DNA from: a virus
Strand: one strand, 5' to 3'
DNA length: 40,611 nt
Virus record (IMG/VR): IMGVR_UViG_3300042922_000416
Span: 1-40,611 of that record
Shown here: one piece after another, positions 1 to 6,231 of the stretch
Layout: every line of letters begins with the position of its first letter
Position numbering within the stretch: the first letter of the stretch is position 1
Notes under the pieces: generated by a model
What the model was told of the DNA's origin: nothing
What the model saw: the letters and a program-made list of their open reading frames with translations, nothing else
Databases searched by the model: none
Made by a program: the position numbers and the translations under genes

Positions 1-127
1 CAGACGGTTTCTCGTACGTTCCGGACGGTGAAAGCGTCACGTGATTCTGGTGTGTCGTTCGCGGGGTTCGCGAAGGGCGACAAGGTCACTGTCACGGGTT
101 CCGAGAAGACCGAGGTTCGTGAGTGGC
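1..127. repeat. Terminal direct repeat (circular contig overlap), left copy
   Basis: Bases 1-127 are identical to 40485-40611. The repeat lies inside one reading frame (SSB), and joining the ends restores a full gene, so the molecule is circular or circularly permuted. The length of 127 matches a common assembler k-mer size, so this is probably an assembly overlap and not a biological terminal repeat. Confidence 0.95.
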
Positions 128-282
128 AGGGGAAGAAGCTTTACGACCTTGTGGTGTGGGCTGATTCTGTTGCGCCGGTGAATCGCGGCGGTGCTGCTGC
201 TTTCGTGCCGGCTCCGCAGCCGCAGTCGTGGGATTCGACCCCGGTCGGAGGTGAACAGTATGGCGACGACACCCCGTTCTGA
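1..282 (+). CDS. ssb: Single-stranded DNA-binding protein, C-terminal part (continues from 40371)
   Basis: This is the 3' part of an SSB whose 5' part lies at the right end. Joined across the circle (40371-40484 then 1-282) it encodes 131 residues. The tail is rich in Pro, Gln and Gly and ends in Gly-Asp-Asp-Thr-Pro-Phe, the acidic hydrophobic-capped tip typical of bacterial SSB, which binds host replication and repair proteins. The body has the length and beta-strand pattern of one OB fold. In the cell it would coat phage ssDNA during replication and recombination. It is followed at once by a gene whose Shine-Dalgarno lies in its own 3' end (GGAGGTGAA, 247-255). It heads the left early gene train, directly after the replication genes. 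Confidence 0.8.
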   Translation, partial: QTVSRTFRTVKASRDSGVSFAGFAKGDKVTVTGSEKTEVREWQGKKLYDLVVWADSVAPVNRGGAAAFVPAPQPQSWDSTPVGGEQYGDDTPF

Positions 283-895
283 CGAGCAGATCATCGCGGA
301 CACCGAGGAGGCGTTCGCTGACGGGTGGTGCGTGTGCATCTCATCGTCTCTCCCGGCTGAGTTGCTGGATCTTGCGAAGCGGTCGCGGGCTGAGGTGGCA
401 CGACTCGAAGCTCAGGTGGCTGACTTGTTCGACGGGTGCGCACGACTCGAAGCCGAGAACGCGGCGCTGCGGCTCAAGGCAGGGACGCTGGAAGACCAGC
501 TCCGGCTTGCGCGCGAAGACGAGCCAGCGGCGGTCCAGTACCGGGCTGAGCGCGATTCTCTCGCCGCCGTGATCGAGCGCGCGTCGCGAGAGCTAGATTG
601 CGGGGCCTCCCCGTACGTGGTGGCTGCAACGCTCGTCACCGCGGACCCGTCTGAGGTGTTGCGTTCCCGTGACGAGAAGGTTCTGTCCGACGCGCGCGTT
701 CGTCCCGCATTTGAGGCGTCGCTGATCAATGACGGCGAGTTCGAGTACACCGTCTCCGCGGATTGCGACGGGTCCAATGCGCGGTACATGCGCCGTCGCC
801 CGCGGTTCGTCGGCGAGTACCACCCGTGGGAGTTGAGCACTCGGGACGCGTGGGATACCGCGTATCGCCGGGTGCAGGAAGGAGACCAGCGATGA
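260..895 (+). CDS. Coiled-coil early protein, unknown function
   Basis: A 211-residue protein, not recognised. ATG at 260 is chosen because GGAGGTGAA lies 4 bases upstream, inside the end of SSB, which it overlaps in another frame. Residues about 35-95 are rich in Leu, Ala, Glu and Arg with heptad-like spacing, predicting a coiled coil. The C-terminal third is charged and aromatic. It is the first of a chain of tightly packed small genes and is probably translated by coupling to SSB. Confidence 0.65.
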   Translation: MATTPRSDEQIIADTEEAFADGWCVCISSSLPAELLDLAKRSRAEVARLEAQVADLFDGCARLEAENAALRLKAGTLEDQLRLAREDEPAAVQYRAERDSLAAVIERASRELDCGASPYVVAATLVTADPSEVLRSRDEKVLSDARVRPAFEASLINDGEFEYTVSADCDGSNARYMRRRPRFVGEYHPWELSTRDAWDTAYRRVQEGDQR

Positions 896-1047
896 GGCCG
901 ACGACGCGTTGGGAGCGATTCATGCGTCATCTCGTGTGGGGCCAGTGGTCCTGGTTCACGTTTGGTGTTCGCCGTTTCGATGATCAGACGTTGGTGGTCG
1001 TGAGCAAGCTCAAGGTGATCGTTCCGAAGCGAGGGGGCGTCCGATGA
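892..1047 (+). CDS. Small basic hypothetical protein
   Basis: A 51-residue Trp- and Arg-rich protein. ATG at 892 overlaps the previous stop as ATGA and is preceded by AAGGAGA, giving clear translational coupling. No known domain is visible. It is kept because both ends fit the overlapping gene chain. Confidence 0.55.
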   Translation: MRPTTRWERFMRHLVWGQWSWFTFGVRRFDDQTLVVVSKLKVIVPKRGGVR

Positions 1048-1382
1048 GCGCTGAGGAAACACGAGCCGACTGGTTCACCGCGAGCAACGGCGTCCAGGTT
1101 CGCCGCGGTGACGATGGTGAGATCGTCACGCGCACGCCCACCGAGCGGGGCGGGCAGTACGGATACCACGGCAACCGAGGCGACGCGATCGCTGAGTGGC
1201 AGGCGTCCCGTGAGGTGACCGAAGCCGAGCGCGAGGCAATGGAGCGAGAGGTTCATCGGCAGCTCTCTCGCCTGGCGCTGCGAGATGTCGAGGACTGGGC
1301 CGAGGATGACACCGCAATCGGTGGGCACGCGGCGCGCATCGTGGACGCCGCTCTGGTTGCTGCTCGTGAGGTGCGGTCATGA
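1044..1382 (+). CDS. Hypothetical early protein
   Basis: A 112-residue acidic and charged protein of unknown role. ATG at 1044 overlaps the upstream stop by 4 bases. The middle (about residues 55-85) is rich in Glu and Arg and probably helical. It ends in Glu-Val-Arg-Ser, encoded by a sequence that also supplies the Shine-Dalgarno and ATGA start of the next gene; the same junction recurs three more times downstream. Confidence 0.6.
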   Translation: MSAEETRADWFTASNGVQVRRGDDGEIVTRTPTERGGQYGYHGNRGDAIAEWQASREVTEAEREAMEREVHRQLSRLALRDVEDWAEDDTAIGGHAARIVDAALVAAREVRS

Positions 1383-1627
1383 GTGCCTGGCCCGACACGC
1401 CGGAAGCTGAACGCGACGCACTCATCGCCGTCGTGAAAGACCTCGTCGCCCATCTGGCAGGGGGCCGCGGACCTCTCGGGGCGAAGGTGGAGGGAGCATT
1501 CGAGATCCTGCACCGGATTCCGAGTGACGTGCTTGCGGAGCACACCCGGCGGCAGAAGCTCGCCCGCGAGCGTGAGTGGCTGGAGTACCGACGCAACCTC
1601 GAAGCGTCCCGGGAGGTGCAGTCATGA
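1379..1627 (+). CDS. Hypothetical early protein
   Basis: An 82-residue, mostly helical charged protein, not recognised. It starts with ATG at 1379 in an ATGA overlap and ends in Glu-Val-Gln-Ser, a one-base variant of the recurrent Glu-Val-Arg-Ser junction. Confidence 0.6.
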   Translation: MSAWPDTPEAERDALIAVVKDLVAHLAGGRGPLGAKVEGAFEILHRIPSDVLAEHTRRQKLAREREWLEYRRNLEASREVQS

Positions 1628-1782
1628 GCGCCCGAGGATTCGAAAACGTCCGGGTGTGGCACGACGAGATGCAGCGATACGAGCGCACCGGGCGACTCGA
1701 TGAGGGGCCGTGCTGGTGTGCCGAGTGTGTCGCCATGGAGCTGGATGGCGGAGCCGAGAAGGAACCGGAGGTGCGGTCATGA
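1624..1782 (+). CDS. Small Cys-containing hypothetical protein
   Basis: A 52-residue protein with Cys-Trp-Cys-Ala-Glu-Cys in its centre, possibly a half zinc site. ATG at 1624 overlaps the previous stop (ATGA) with GGAGGTG upstream. It ends in Glu-Pro-Glu-Val-Arg-Ser, as does its downstream neighbour. Confidence 0.55.
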   Translation: MSARGFENVRVWHDEMQRYERTGRLDEGPCWCAECVAMELDGGAEKEPEVRS

Positions 1783-2027
1783 AGGGCCGCGTCACCCGTT
1801 ACTCGGGAGACGACATCGCCGCAGCGTTCGGACGGCCGCTCCCAGCGACACTTTGCGCCGGATGTGGGCACCCGAGGCACAATCACCGACGTGAGGTCAC
1901 CCCCGACCCCGAGGGGCGGCTGTTCCACTCCACCGAAGAGCACTACGAGTGCACTCGTCGCGACCGTCGTCGCAGGGCTGGCGTGTGCCCGTGTGAGGCG
2001 TTCGCAGAACCGGAGGTGCGGTCATGA
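1779..2027 (+). CDS. Small zinc-ribbon-like protein
   Basis: An 82-residue protein with Cys-x2-Cys near residue 27, then a Cys at about residue 59 and Cys-x-Cys near 70, flanked by His and Arg; this suggests one zinc site. ATG at 1779 overlaps the upstream stop. The start and end both lie in near-identical copies of the GAGGTGCGGTCATGA junction. Function unknown. Confidence 0.55.
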   Translation: MKGRVTRYSGDDIAAAFGRPLPATLCAGCGHPRHNHRREVTPDPEGRLFHSTEEHYECTRRDRRRRAGVCPCEAFAEPEVRS

Positions 2028-2347
2028 CCGGGACTGAGGAAGCACGAGAAGCGGCGCTGGGATTCGTGATCGAGAAACGCGCTGGTATCGACTGCATCGT
2101 GGAGGACGGGATCGGTGTCCGTTTGGGCGCGGGTATCCGTCCAGCCACCAATTACGAGGTTGCGCTCTGGGACGCCCTGCAATCCGTCCGTGCCGCGGGT
2201 GTTCGTGAAGGCATCCGACAGGCGCGGTCCGCAGTCGCGGCCGAGGCACTAGTTGATGACGCGGATGACGAATTCGACGTGGTGTATCAGTCCGCGATTG
2301 AGGACGCTCTCGCCGCTATCGACGCATTGGAGGCAGACCATGACTGA
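2024..2347 (+). CDS. Hypothetical early protein with a shared Gly-Val-Arg-Glu-Gly-Ile-Arg-Gln-Ala-Arg motif
   Basis: A 107-residue acidic protein. Residues about 57-68 (Ala-Ala-Gly-Val-Arg-Glu-Gly-Ile-Arg-Gln-Ala-Arg) are repeated exactly in the gene at 31409-31717 in the lysogeny region, so the two share a helical module. ATG at 2024 sits in the fourth copy of the repeated coupling junction. Function unknown. Confidence 0.6.
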   Translation: MTGTEEAREAALGFVIEKRAGIDCIVEDGIGVRLGAGIRPATNYEVALWDALQSVRAAGVREGIRQARSAVAAEALVDDADDEFDVVYQSAIEDALAAIDALEADHD

Positions 2348-2648
2348 GCCGTACACACCGACGATGGACGAGCTTCGGACCGACTACATCCGCCACGACG
2401 TCGAGTGCGGTTCGTACGGTCGGGCGCTGATGAACATCGATACGCCAACGGACGAGGCATCCGGCGCCGCGTTCGATCGGGCAATCGCCGCTCATGACCG
2501 TGAGGTAGCCGCAACCGCGCTCGACAAGGCGGCCGACGAGTTCCGGTCGGGTCAGATAACGGGCCTGTTCACCGGTCGCGATCAGTACCCCCGCGAATGG
2601 CTGCGTCAGCGAGCGGACAAGATCCGGGAGGGCCGTAACGATGCCTGA
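2340..2648 (+). CDS. Hypothetical early protein
   Basis: A 102-residue protein, acidic at the N-terminus and basic at the C-terminus. ATG at 2340 overlaps the preceding stop by 8 bases and GGAGG lies just upstream. It contains helical stretches (Ala-Ala-Thr-Ala-Leu-Asp-Lys-Ala-Ala-Asp-Glu-Phe). No family recognised. Confidence 0.6.
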   Translation: MTEPYTPTMDELRTDYIRHDVECGSYGRALMNIDTPTDEASGAAFDRAIAAHDREVAATALDKAADEFRSGQITGLFTGRDQYPREWLRQRADKIREGRNDA

Positions 2649-2874
2649 CGTCGTGAACCACCCAACCCACTACACATCTGACCCATCAGGTGTCGAGTGC
2701 ATCCAGATCACCCGACACCGCAACTTCAACGTGGGCAACGCAATCAAGTACCTGTGGCGCGCCGGCCTCAAAGAATCAGCCGGGAAAACAGCGCACGCCA
2801 AACAAATCGAAGACCTCGAAAAAGCACGCTGGTACATCACCGACGAAATCAACCGACTGAAAGGCAACCCATGA
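2641..2874 (+). CDS. DUF3310 protein
   Basis: A 77-residue protein with the full DUF3310 signature: Val-Asn-His-Pro-Thr-His-Tyr at the start, Gly-Val-Glu-Cys-Ile, Asn-Phe-Asn-Val-Gly-Asn-Ala-Ile-Lys-Tyr-Leu-Trp-Arg-Ala-Gly in the middle and Asp-Leu-Glu-Lys-Ala-Arg-Trp-Tyr near the end. This family is widespread in phages among nucleotide-metabolism and replication genes; its biochemical role is not known to me. ATG at 2641 overlaps the previous gene. From here rightward the + strand becomes rich in C and A, unlike the block before it. Confidence 0.85.
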   Translation: MPDVVNHPTHYTSDPSGVECIQITRHRNFNVGNAIKYLWRAGLKESAGKTAHAKQIEDLEKARWYITDEINRLKGNP

Positions 2875-3512
2875 CCTGGGACACACTCGTAGAACGGTTG
2901 ACCCGAACCCACAAAGTCGCCATCATGCGCGACGACGGATCAAAAGTAGTCGCAACAGAAGACGGCCTCATCTCACAACTGCGGGAAGCAATCTGTTCAT
3001 CGGTTGGGCGAACGGAGTCTGGTAGAAGCGATTCGTCTTCGAGAAGCCCGATGAACCTTGCAGCGTTCGAACTGTACGAGCGCATCAAGGGTGAAGCGAA
3101 CGACCTATGGGAGTCGGTGTCGGGAGGACGCGCATCGGACCCGGACGCCACCGAAACGATCGTGGCGTTGTGGGCGGCGGCCGTTGGCCCTGACGCCTTT
3201 ATCGAATCGGATCACAGGACTTCCACCCAAATCCTGGAAGGTTGGGATCGCGCCGCAACCGGATTGTTCGACCCGCCCGTGACGAAGGAGATCGTCGGCG
3301 CATGCCCAGAATGCGGCGAACGCGACCACTTCGGCCCAGAGGGCGAGCGCTCATCTGCAGTCATGGCGTACTACTGGCGTGGGGTCGAGCCGGCCGCTCA
3401 ATGTCGGCGGTGCCGTCGAGAATGGAAGGGTCGAACCGAGCTGATTCAGCTTGGGTATCGCATCGGTGCTGCCGTAGATGAGGACGCGCTTCAAGAATTG
3501 GAGGCCTTATGA
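2871..3512 (+). CDS. Zinc-ribbon protein, unknown function
   Basis: A 213-residue protein. ATG at 2871 overlaps the DUF3310 stop (ATGA). The N-terminal 120 residues are unassigned; about residues 145-190 hold a Cys-x2-Cys and a second Cys-x2-Cys separated by roughly 35 residues including His and Trp, a typical zinc ribbon. Proteins of this layout are common among actinophage early genes. A role in nucleic-acid or host-protein binding is inference. Confidence 0.65.
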   Translation: MTWDTLVERLTRTHKVAIMRDDGSKVVATEDGLISQLREAICSSVGRTESGRSDSSSRSPMNLAAFELYERIKGEANDLWESVSGGRASDPDATETIVALWAAAVGPDAFIESDHRTSTQILEGWDRAATGLFDPPVTKEIVGACPECGERDHFGPEGERSSAVMAYYWRGVEPAAQCRRCRREWKGRTELIQLGYRIGAAVDEDALQELEAL

Positions 3513-3823
3513 CCCACCGGCGTCGGCGCACCTACGCGGGCCAAGTCAAACTCCTGGTTCCCGACCGCAAGTGCGACTTGTGTCGCGGCGAAGCATGGAT
3601 GGGGACACTCATCACCGTGGGCGAGAAGGAACTCTGCTTCCCCTGCTCGTGGCGCACGGTAGAATCCCTGTCTGCTGTCTACAACGCCCCAGAGATCGAT
3701 GCTCTCGAGCGCGTCAAGCACCGTAGGAAGAACGGCAGCGAGGGCCAAAAGGTTGCCGCCATGTTCTCCGGTCGCGGTCTCGGGTACCTGGACGACGACA
3801 GCGCCATCCGCCAAGTGGTGTAA
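3509..3823 (+). CDS. Small zinc-finger-like protein, last gene of the left early operon
   Basis: A 104-residue protein with a basic N-terminus, Cys-Asp-Leu-Cys (about residues 22-25) and Cys-Phe-Pro-Cys (about 43-46), consistent with a four-Cys zinc site, then a basic helix. ATG at 3509 overlaps the upstream stop. It is followed by two intrinsic terminators, so it closes the transcription unit. It is unlikely to be an enzyme; DNA or protein binding is inferred. Confidence 0.65.
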   Translation: MTHRRRRTYAGQVKLLVPDRKCDLCRGEAWMGTLITVGEKELCFPCSWRTVESLSAVYNAPEIDALERVKHRRKNGSEGQKVAAMFSGRGLGYLDDDSAIRQVV

Positions 3824-3829
3824 TGGTAC

Positions 3830-3858
3830 TTGTGAATTACACGCTTGTAGTTTAGAAT
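3830..3858 (+). promoter_or_regulatory. Sigma70-like promoter candidate
   Basis: TTGTGA (3830-3835), a 17-base spacer and TAGAAT (3853-3858). The spacer and -10 contain TTGTAGTTTA (3845-3854), also present in the lysogeny control region at 31146-31155. Transcription would start near 3865, only a few bases before a strong terminator, so the promoter is either attenuated, antiterminated or fortuitous. Confidence 0.4.
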
Positions 3859-3866
3859 CGGATCAC

Positions 3867-3900
3867 GCGCTAGAAGTGTTTCTTCTAGCGCTTCTTTGTT
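3867..3900 (+). terminator. Intrinsic terminator
   Basis: A perfect 10-bp stem, GCGCTAGAAG / CTTCTAGCGC, with a 5-base loop, followed by TTCTTTGTT. It ends the left early operon. Confidence 0.9.
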
Positions 3901-3937
3901 CCCCACCGTCCTCCGGGCCTGGTGGGGATTTTGCTTT
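3901..3937 (+). terminator. Second intrinsic terminator in tandem
   Basis: CCCCACC (3901-3907) pairs with GGTGGGG (3921-3927), followed by ATTTTGCTTT. It directly follows the first terminator. Confidence 0.8.
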
Positions 3938-4149
3938 CCCGGCACGCGCAACTACCTACACACAGCCAGCCAACACGGCTGAGCCTCTCAACACTGTGCG
4001 GCTGTGGTCGGGAATCATACGGTCTCGGCGCGACTCCTACGCGGGGTGCGGTCGATGACCCGGCGGGGGAGATGCCCGCACAAATCGCAGGCAGTGATCC
4101 GGACGGTACCACGTACCTGCAACCGACTACTCGAACGTAGTCGACACGC
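3938..4149. other. Intergenic stretch with hairpins, no gene seen
   Basis: No convincing ORF with a ribosome site. Two small perfect hairpins are visible: GGTAC-CAC-GTACC at about 4105-4117 and CGACTAC-TCGAAC-GTAGTCG at 4124-4143. This lies in a 1.1-kb RNA-rich island between early genes. Confidence 0.5.
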
Positions 4150-4230
4150 GATCGGGGCACGGGGATAACACCAGGCGTGCTGCCACGCCCTCCCGTACAC
4201 CGGTTCGGCTGAGGTGCCCCGGCCCCGATC
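4150..4230 (+). ncRNA. Candidate multihelix RNA A
   Basis: A 9-bp perfect closing stem (4150-4158 with 4222-4230) encloses a second stem ACGGG/CCCGT (4159-4163 with 4192-4196), which carries a hairpin GGCGTG-CTGC-CACGCC (4174-4189), and next to it a CACC/GGTG stem (4198-4201 with 4213-4216). All helices are nested and compatible. It lies upstream of the secreted-peptide gene and could be a 5' leader element or a free small RNA. The strand is chosen from context only; no family was recognised. Confidence 0.4.
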
Positions 4231-4284
4231 TTGCGTGCAACCAACACCCCCTCAAACCACTGCGCCGGTTCAAGGGAAAACGTG

Positions 4285-4452
4285 ATGCGAAAGTTCACAA
4301 CCATTGCTGCTGGCCTCGCATTGACGGCCGGGATGGTGCTAGTCGCCGGTCCCGCTGAGGCCCGCAAACTGCCACCGAAGGCACCATCGTTCCCTGGGTA
4401 CACGTGTCAGAGCGTGTACTCGGGTGGCGGATGGATGTCGTTCTGCTGGTGA
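4285..4452 (+). CDS. Small secreted peptide with two cysteines
   Basis: A 55-residue precursor. Residues 1-26 are a classic Sec signal peptide: a basic start (Met-Arg-Lys), a hydrophobic core rich in Ala, Leu and Val, and Ala-Glu-Ala before the likely cut. The mature part is about 29 residues, Pro- and Gly-rich, with Cys41 and Cys54 that could form one disulfide, and aromatic residues at the end. AAGGGAAA lies upstream of ATG 4285. It is isolated between terminators and tRNA genes, like a moron. Lysogenic conversion or surface action is inference; no family is known to me. Confidence 0.6.
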   Translation: MRKFTTIAAGLALTAGMVLVAGPAEARKLPPKAPSFPGYTCQSVYSGGGWMSFCW

Positions 4453-4595
4453 AATAAGTGACCCCTGCCACGCTCTCGGGCGTGACGCCGGGCCGTAGTG
4501 CTTGTGCACGGTGCGCTGCGGGCGTCTGGTCCCGGACGCGTCGGGCTCGTCGGCCCCGAGCTGGCCTTGCGGTCCAGCAAACAGACAGGGCGAAT
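4453..4595. other. Intergenic GC-rich spacer
   Basis: It holds a CACGC/GCGTG hairpin just after the secreted-peptide gene and other GC-rich hairpins. No T-loop consensus was found, so no further tRNA is called here. Confidence 0.45.
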
Positions 4596-4677
4596 CCTCG
4601 ATTGGTGGAATTGGGATACACGACGCACTCAAAATGCGCTGCCTTTGGGCTTGCAGGTTCGAATCCTGCATCGAGGA
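4596..4677 (+). tRNA. tRNA-Leu(CAA)
   Basis: The acceptor CCTCGAT (4596-4602) pairs perfectly with ATCGAGG (4670-4676), discriminator A4677. The D arm begins TGGTGG as in leucine tRNAs. The anticodon stem is 623-627/635-639 (four pairs plus one mismatch) with loop CTCAAAA, anticodon CAA (4630-4632), reading TTG. There is a short GCC/GGC class II variable arm, and a T arm GCAGG-TTCGAAT-CCTGC. CCA is not encoded. It may support translation of the TTG-containing late genes. Confidence 0.9.
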
Positions 4678-4746
4678 CGGTGCCGCCGGTTGGAATAGAC
4701 CGGGACGGGCCAACTCCTGCGGGGAGTGATCACCCTCGCAGAGTCG

Positions 4747-4807
4747 CATGTCGTAGCTCAGTCGGAAGAGCCGTTTAGGTGCGCGAGTTCAAGTCTCGCC
4801 GACATGT
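4747..4807 (+). pseudogene. tRNA-like element lacking the anticodon arm
   Basis: The acceptor CATGTCG (4747-4753) pairs with CGACATG (4800-4806), 7/7. The D arm is GCTC-AGTCGGAA-GAGC and the T arm GCGAG-TTCAAGT-CTCGC, both perfect. Between the D and T arms there are only 11 bases where about 23 are expected, with no anticodon stem. It is a deletion derivative of a tRNA that cannot decode, though its acceptor/T half could still fold and be processed. Confidence 0.7.
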
Positions 4808-4905
4808 GCAACACAACTGAACACGCCGGAGCCGGGTAAAAGCCGCGGCCGGCCCCAATAACTCCACAGTTGCCCAATGACCTGATGGCCCGAAAGGGGC
4901 GCGTG

Positions 4906-6228
4906 GTGTCTACAGTCTCCCCACTCTTCAACGACCCCAACTTCGTCGCCGACCTGCTCAACACCCACATCTCGTCCGGCAGGATCGAAACGAAATGGGG
5001 CATCGCGAAATCCGCCGTGAACAAATGGCGTCGCCGAGTCCGCCAAGGGCAAGCGTTGCCGTCCACCGGCACCCCCGCACACCGTGTCGGTGCTGCGACC
5101 GCCGCCGACGACATGCAACGCGACTCCGAAGACCGCATCCTGTCCGCCACCCGCATGGCCGCAACAGCGTGGGGTGCCGCTGAATGGCGTGAATTCATTC
5201 GCGCGCACGGCCAAGACCCCGACACGGTGACGTTCCGGTACGGTGTCACGTCTAACCCGACCGGCGGGTACTGGAACAAACTCCTCGACGTCCGCCCGAT
5301 CGCCGGCAACCCGGCTGATGTTCTCAAGGACGAGGACGTTGAAGCGGCGCAGAAACGCGTCAGAGGTTGGAAGCTCCCGACGCGCACACCCGGCACCGGC
5401 CTGGGCGCGCCCGTCGCAGCCGTCCTCAACCTTGCCGACATGCAGCTCGGGAAGTCCGAGGGTGGCGGCATCAAAGCAACCGAACAACGCCTGTACGACG
5501 GCCTCGACAACTTCCGCCGTTGGGTAGACCGGCAACGCAAAGGCGGCCGGAACATCAACGAAGTCGTCATCGTCAACAACGGCGACCCGTTCGAAGGCAT
5601 CGCCGGTAACTACGCCTCCCAAACACACACCGTTCAGCGTGGACTCAGGGGGCAGCAGAACCTCGTGCTGGACGTGTGGTTGGCGTACGCGCGGGAACTG
5701 TACCCCGAATTCGACAAGGGCCAGTTCGTGTCCGTCCTCTGCAACCACACCGAGTACGGGCGTCAGGGCGGTGCGAAGAACTCGATCACATCCGACTCGG
5801 ATAGTGGTGGTGCGTTCCTCGCAGAAACGTTGCAACGCATCCTCGCTGGACGTGCCGAGTTCGACCATGTTGAGTTCACCATCCCGCACGACGAAATGAA
5901 CGTCTACACGGAAATCGCAGGCGTCCAGGCCGGCTTCAACCACGGCCACAAAATCCCAGGGTCCGACGCAACCGGGTTCGAAAAATGGCTCAACGGTCAA
6001 ATCCGAGGCGACGAACGTGCATACCGGGCGAAAGTCTGGTTCACCGCACACAAACACAACTTCCAAGCGTGGGACCTCGGTTCCGCTTCAGTGTTCTCGT
6101 GCCCCTCATGCGACGGTGGCTCGAAGTGGTTGCGTGACACGACCGGCAAGTTCTCGAACTCGGGAATCTTCGCCGTCCTCGTCGGTGAACACGAACGCCT
6201 CGGCTGGTCAGACCCGGCGTTCCTCTGA
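4906..6228 (+). CDS. Metallophosphoesterase with N-terminal helix-turn-helix
   Basis: About 440 residues. GTG at 4906 is preferred because AAAGGGG ends 6 bases upstream; GTG 4903 and ATG 4870 or 4885 are alternatives. Residues about 24-48 look like a helix-turn-helix (Lys-Trp-Gly-Ile-Ala-Lys-Ser-Ala-Val-Asn-Lys-Trp). From residue 170 the calcineurin-like phosphoesterase motifs follow in order: Asp-Met-Gln-Leu-Gly-Lys (178-183), Asn-Gly-Asp-Pro-Phe-Glu-Gly (225-231), Cys-Asn-His-Thr-Glu (279-283), Asn-His-Gly-His-Lys (345-349) and Ala-His-Lys-His (381-384). These bind two metal ions. The first-motif His is replaced by Gln180. Such HTH-phosphoesterase fusions occur in actinophages; a DNA-directed nuclease or phosphatase role is inference. 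It stands just after the tRNA-like element. Confidence 0.75.
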   Translation: MSTVSPLFNDPNFVADLLNTHISSGRIETKWGIAKSAVNKWRRRVRQGQALPSTGTPAHRVGAATAADDMQRDSEDRILSATRMAATAWGAAEWREFIRAHGQDPDTVTFRYGVTSNPTGGYWNKLLDVRPIAGNPADVLKDEDVEAAQKRVRGWKLPTRTPGTGLGAPVAAVLNLADMQLGKSEGGGIKATEQRLYDGLDNFRRWVDRQRKGGRNINEVVIVNNGDPFEGIAGNYASQTHTVQRGLRGQQNLVLDVWLAYARELYPEFDKGQFVSVLCNHTEYGRQGGAKNSITSDSDSGGAFLAETLQRILAGRAEFDHVEFTIPHDEMNVYTEIAGVQAGFNHGHKIPGSDATGFEKWLNGQIRGDERAYRAKVWFTAHKHNFQAWDLGSASVFSCPSCDGGSKWLRDTTGKFSNSGIFAVLVGEHERLGWSDPAFL

Positions 6229-6231
6229 AAC

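Noticed and set aside
4458-4595. An additional tRNA before tRNA-Leu
   Set aside because: GC-rich hairpins occur, but no T-loop (TTCRA) with a flanking acceptor pair could be found.
4789-6066. Leftward frame of 425 codons opposite the phosphoesterase
   Set aside because: Antisense shadow; the + strand holds all phosphoesterase motifs.
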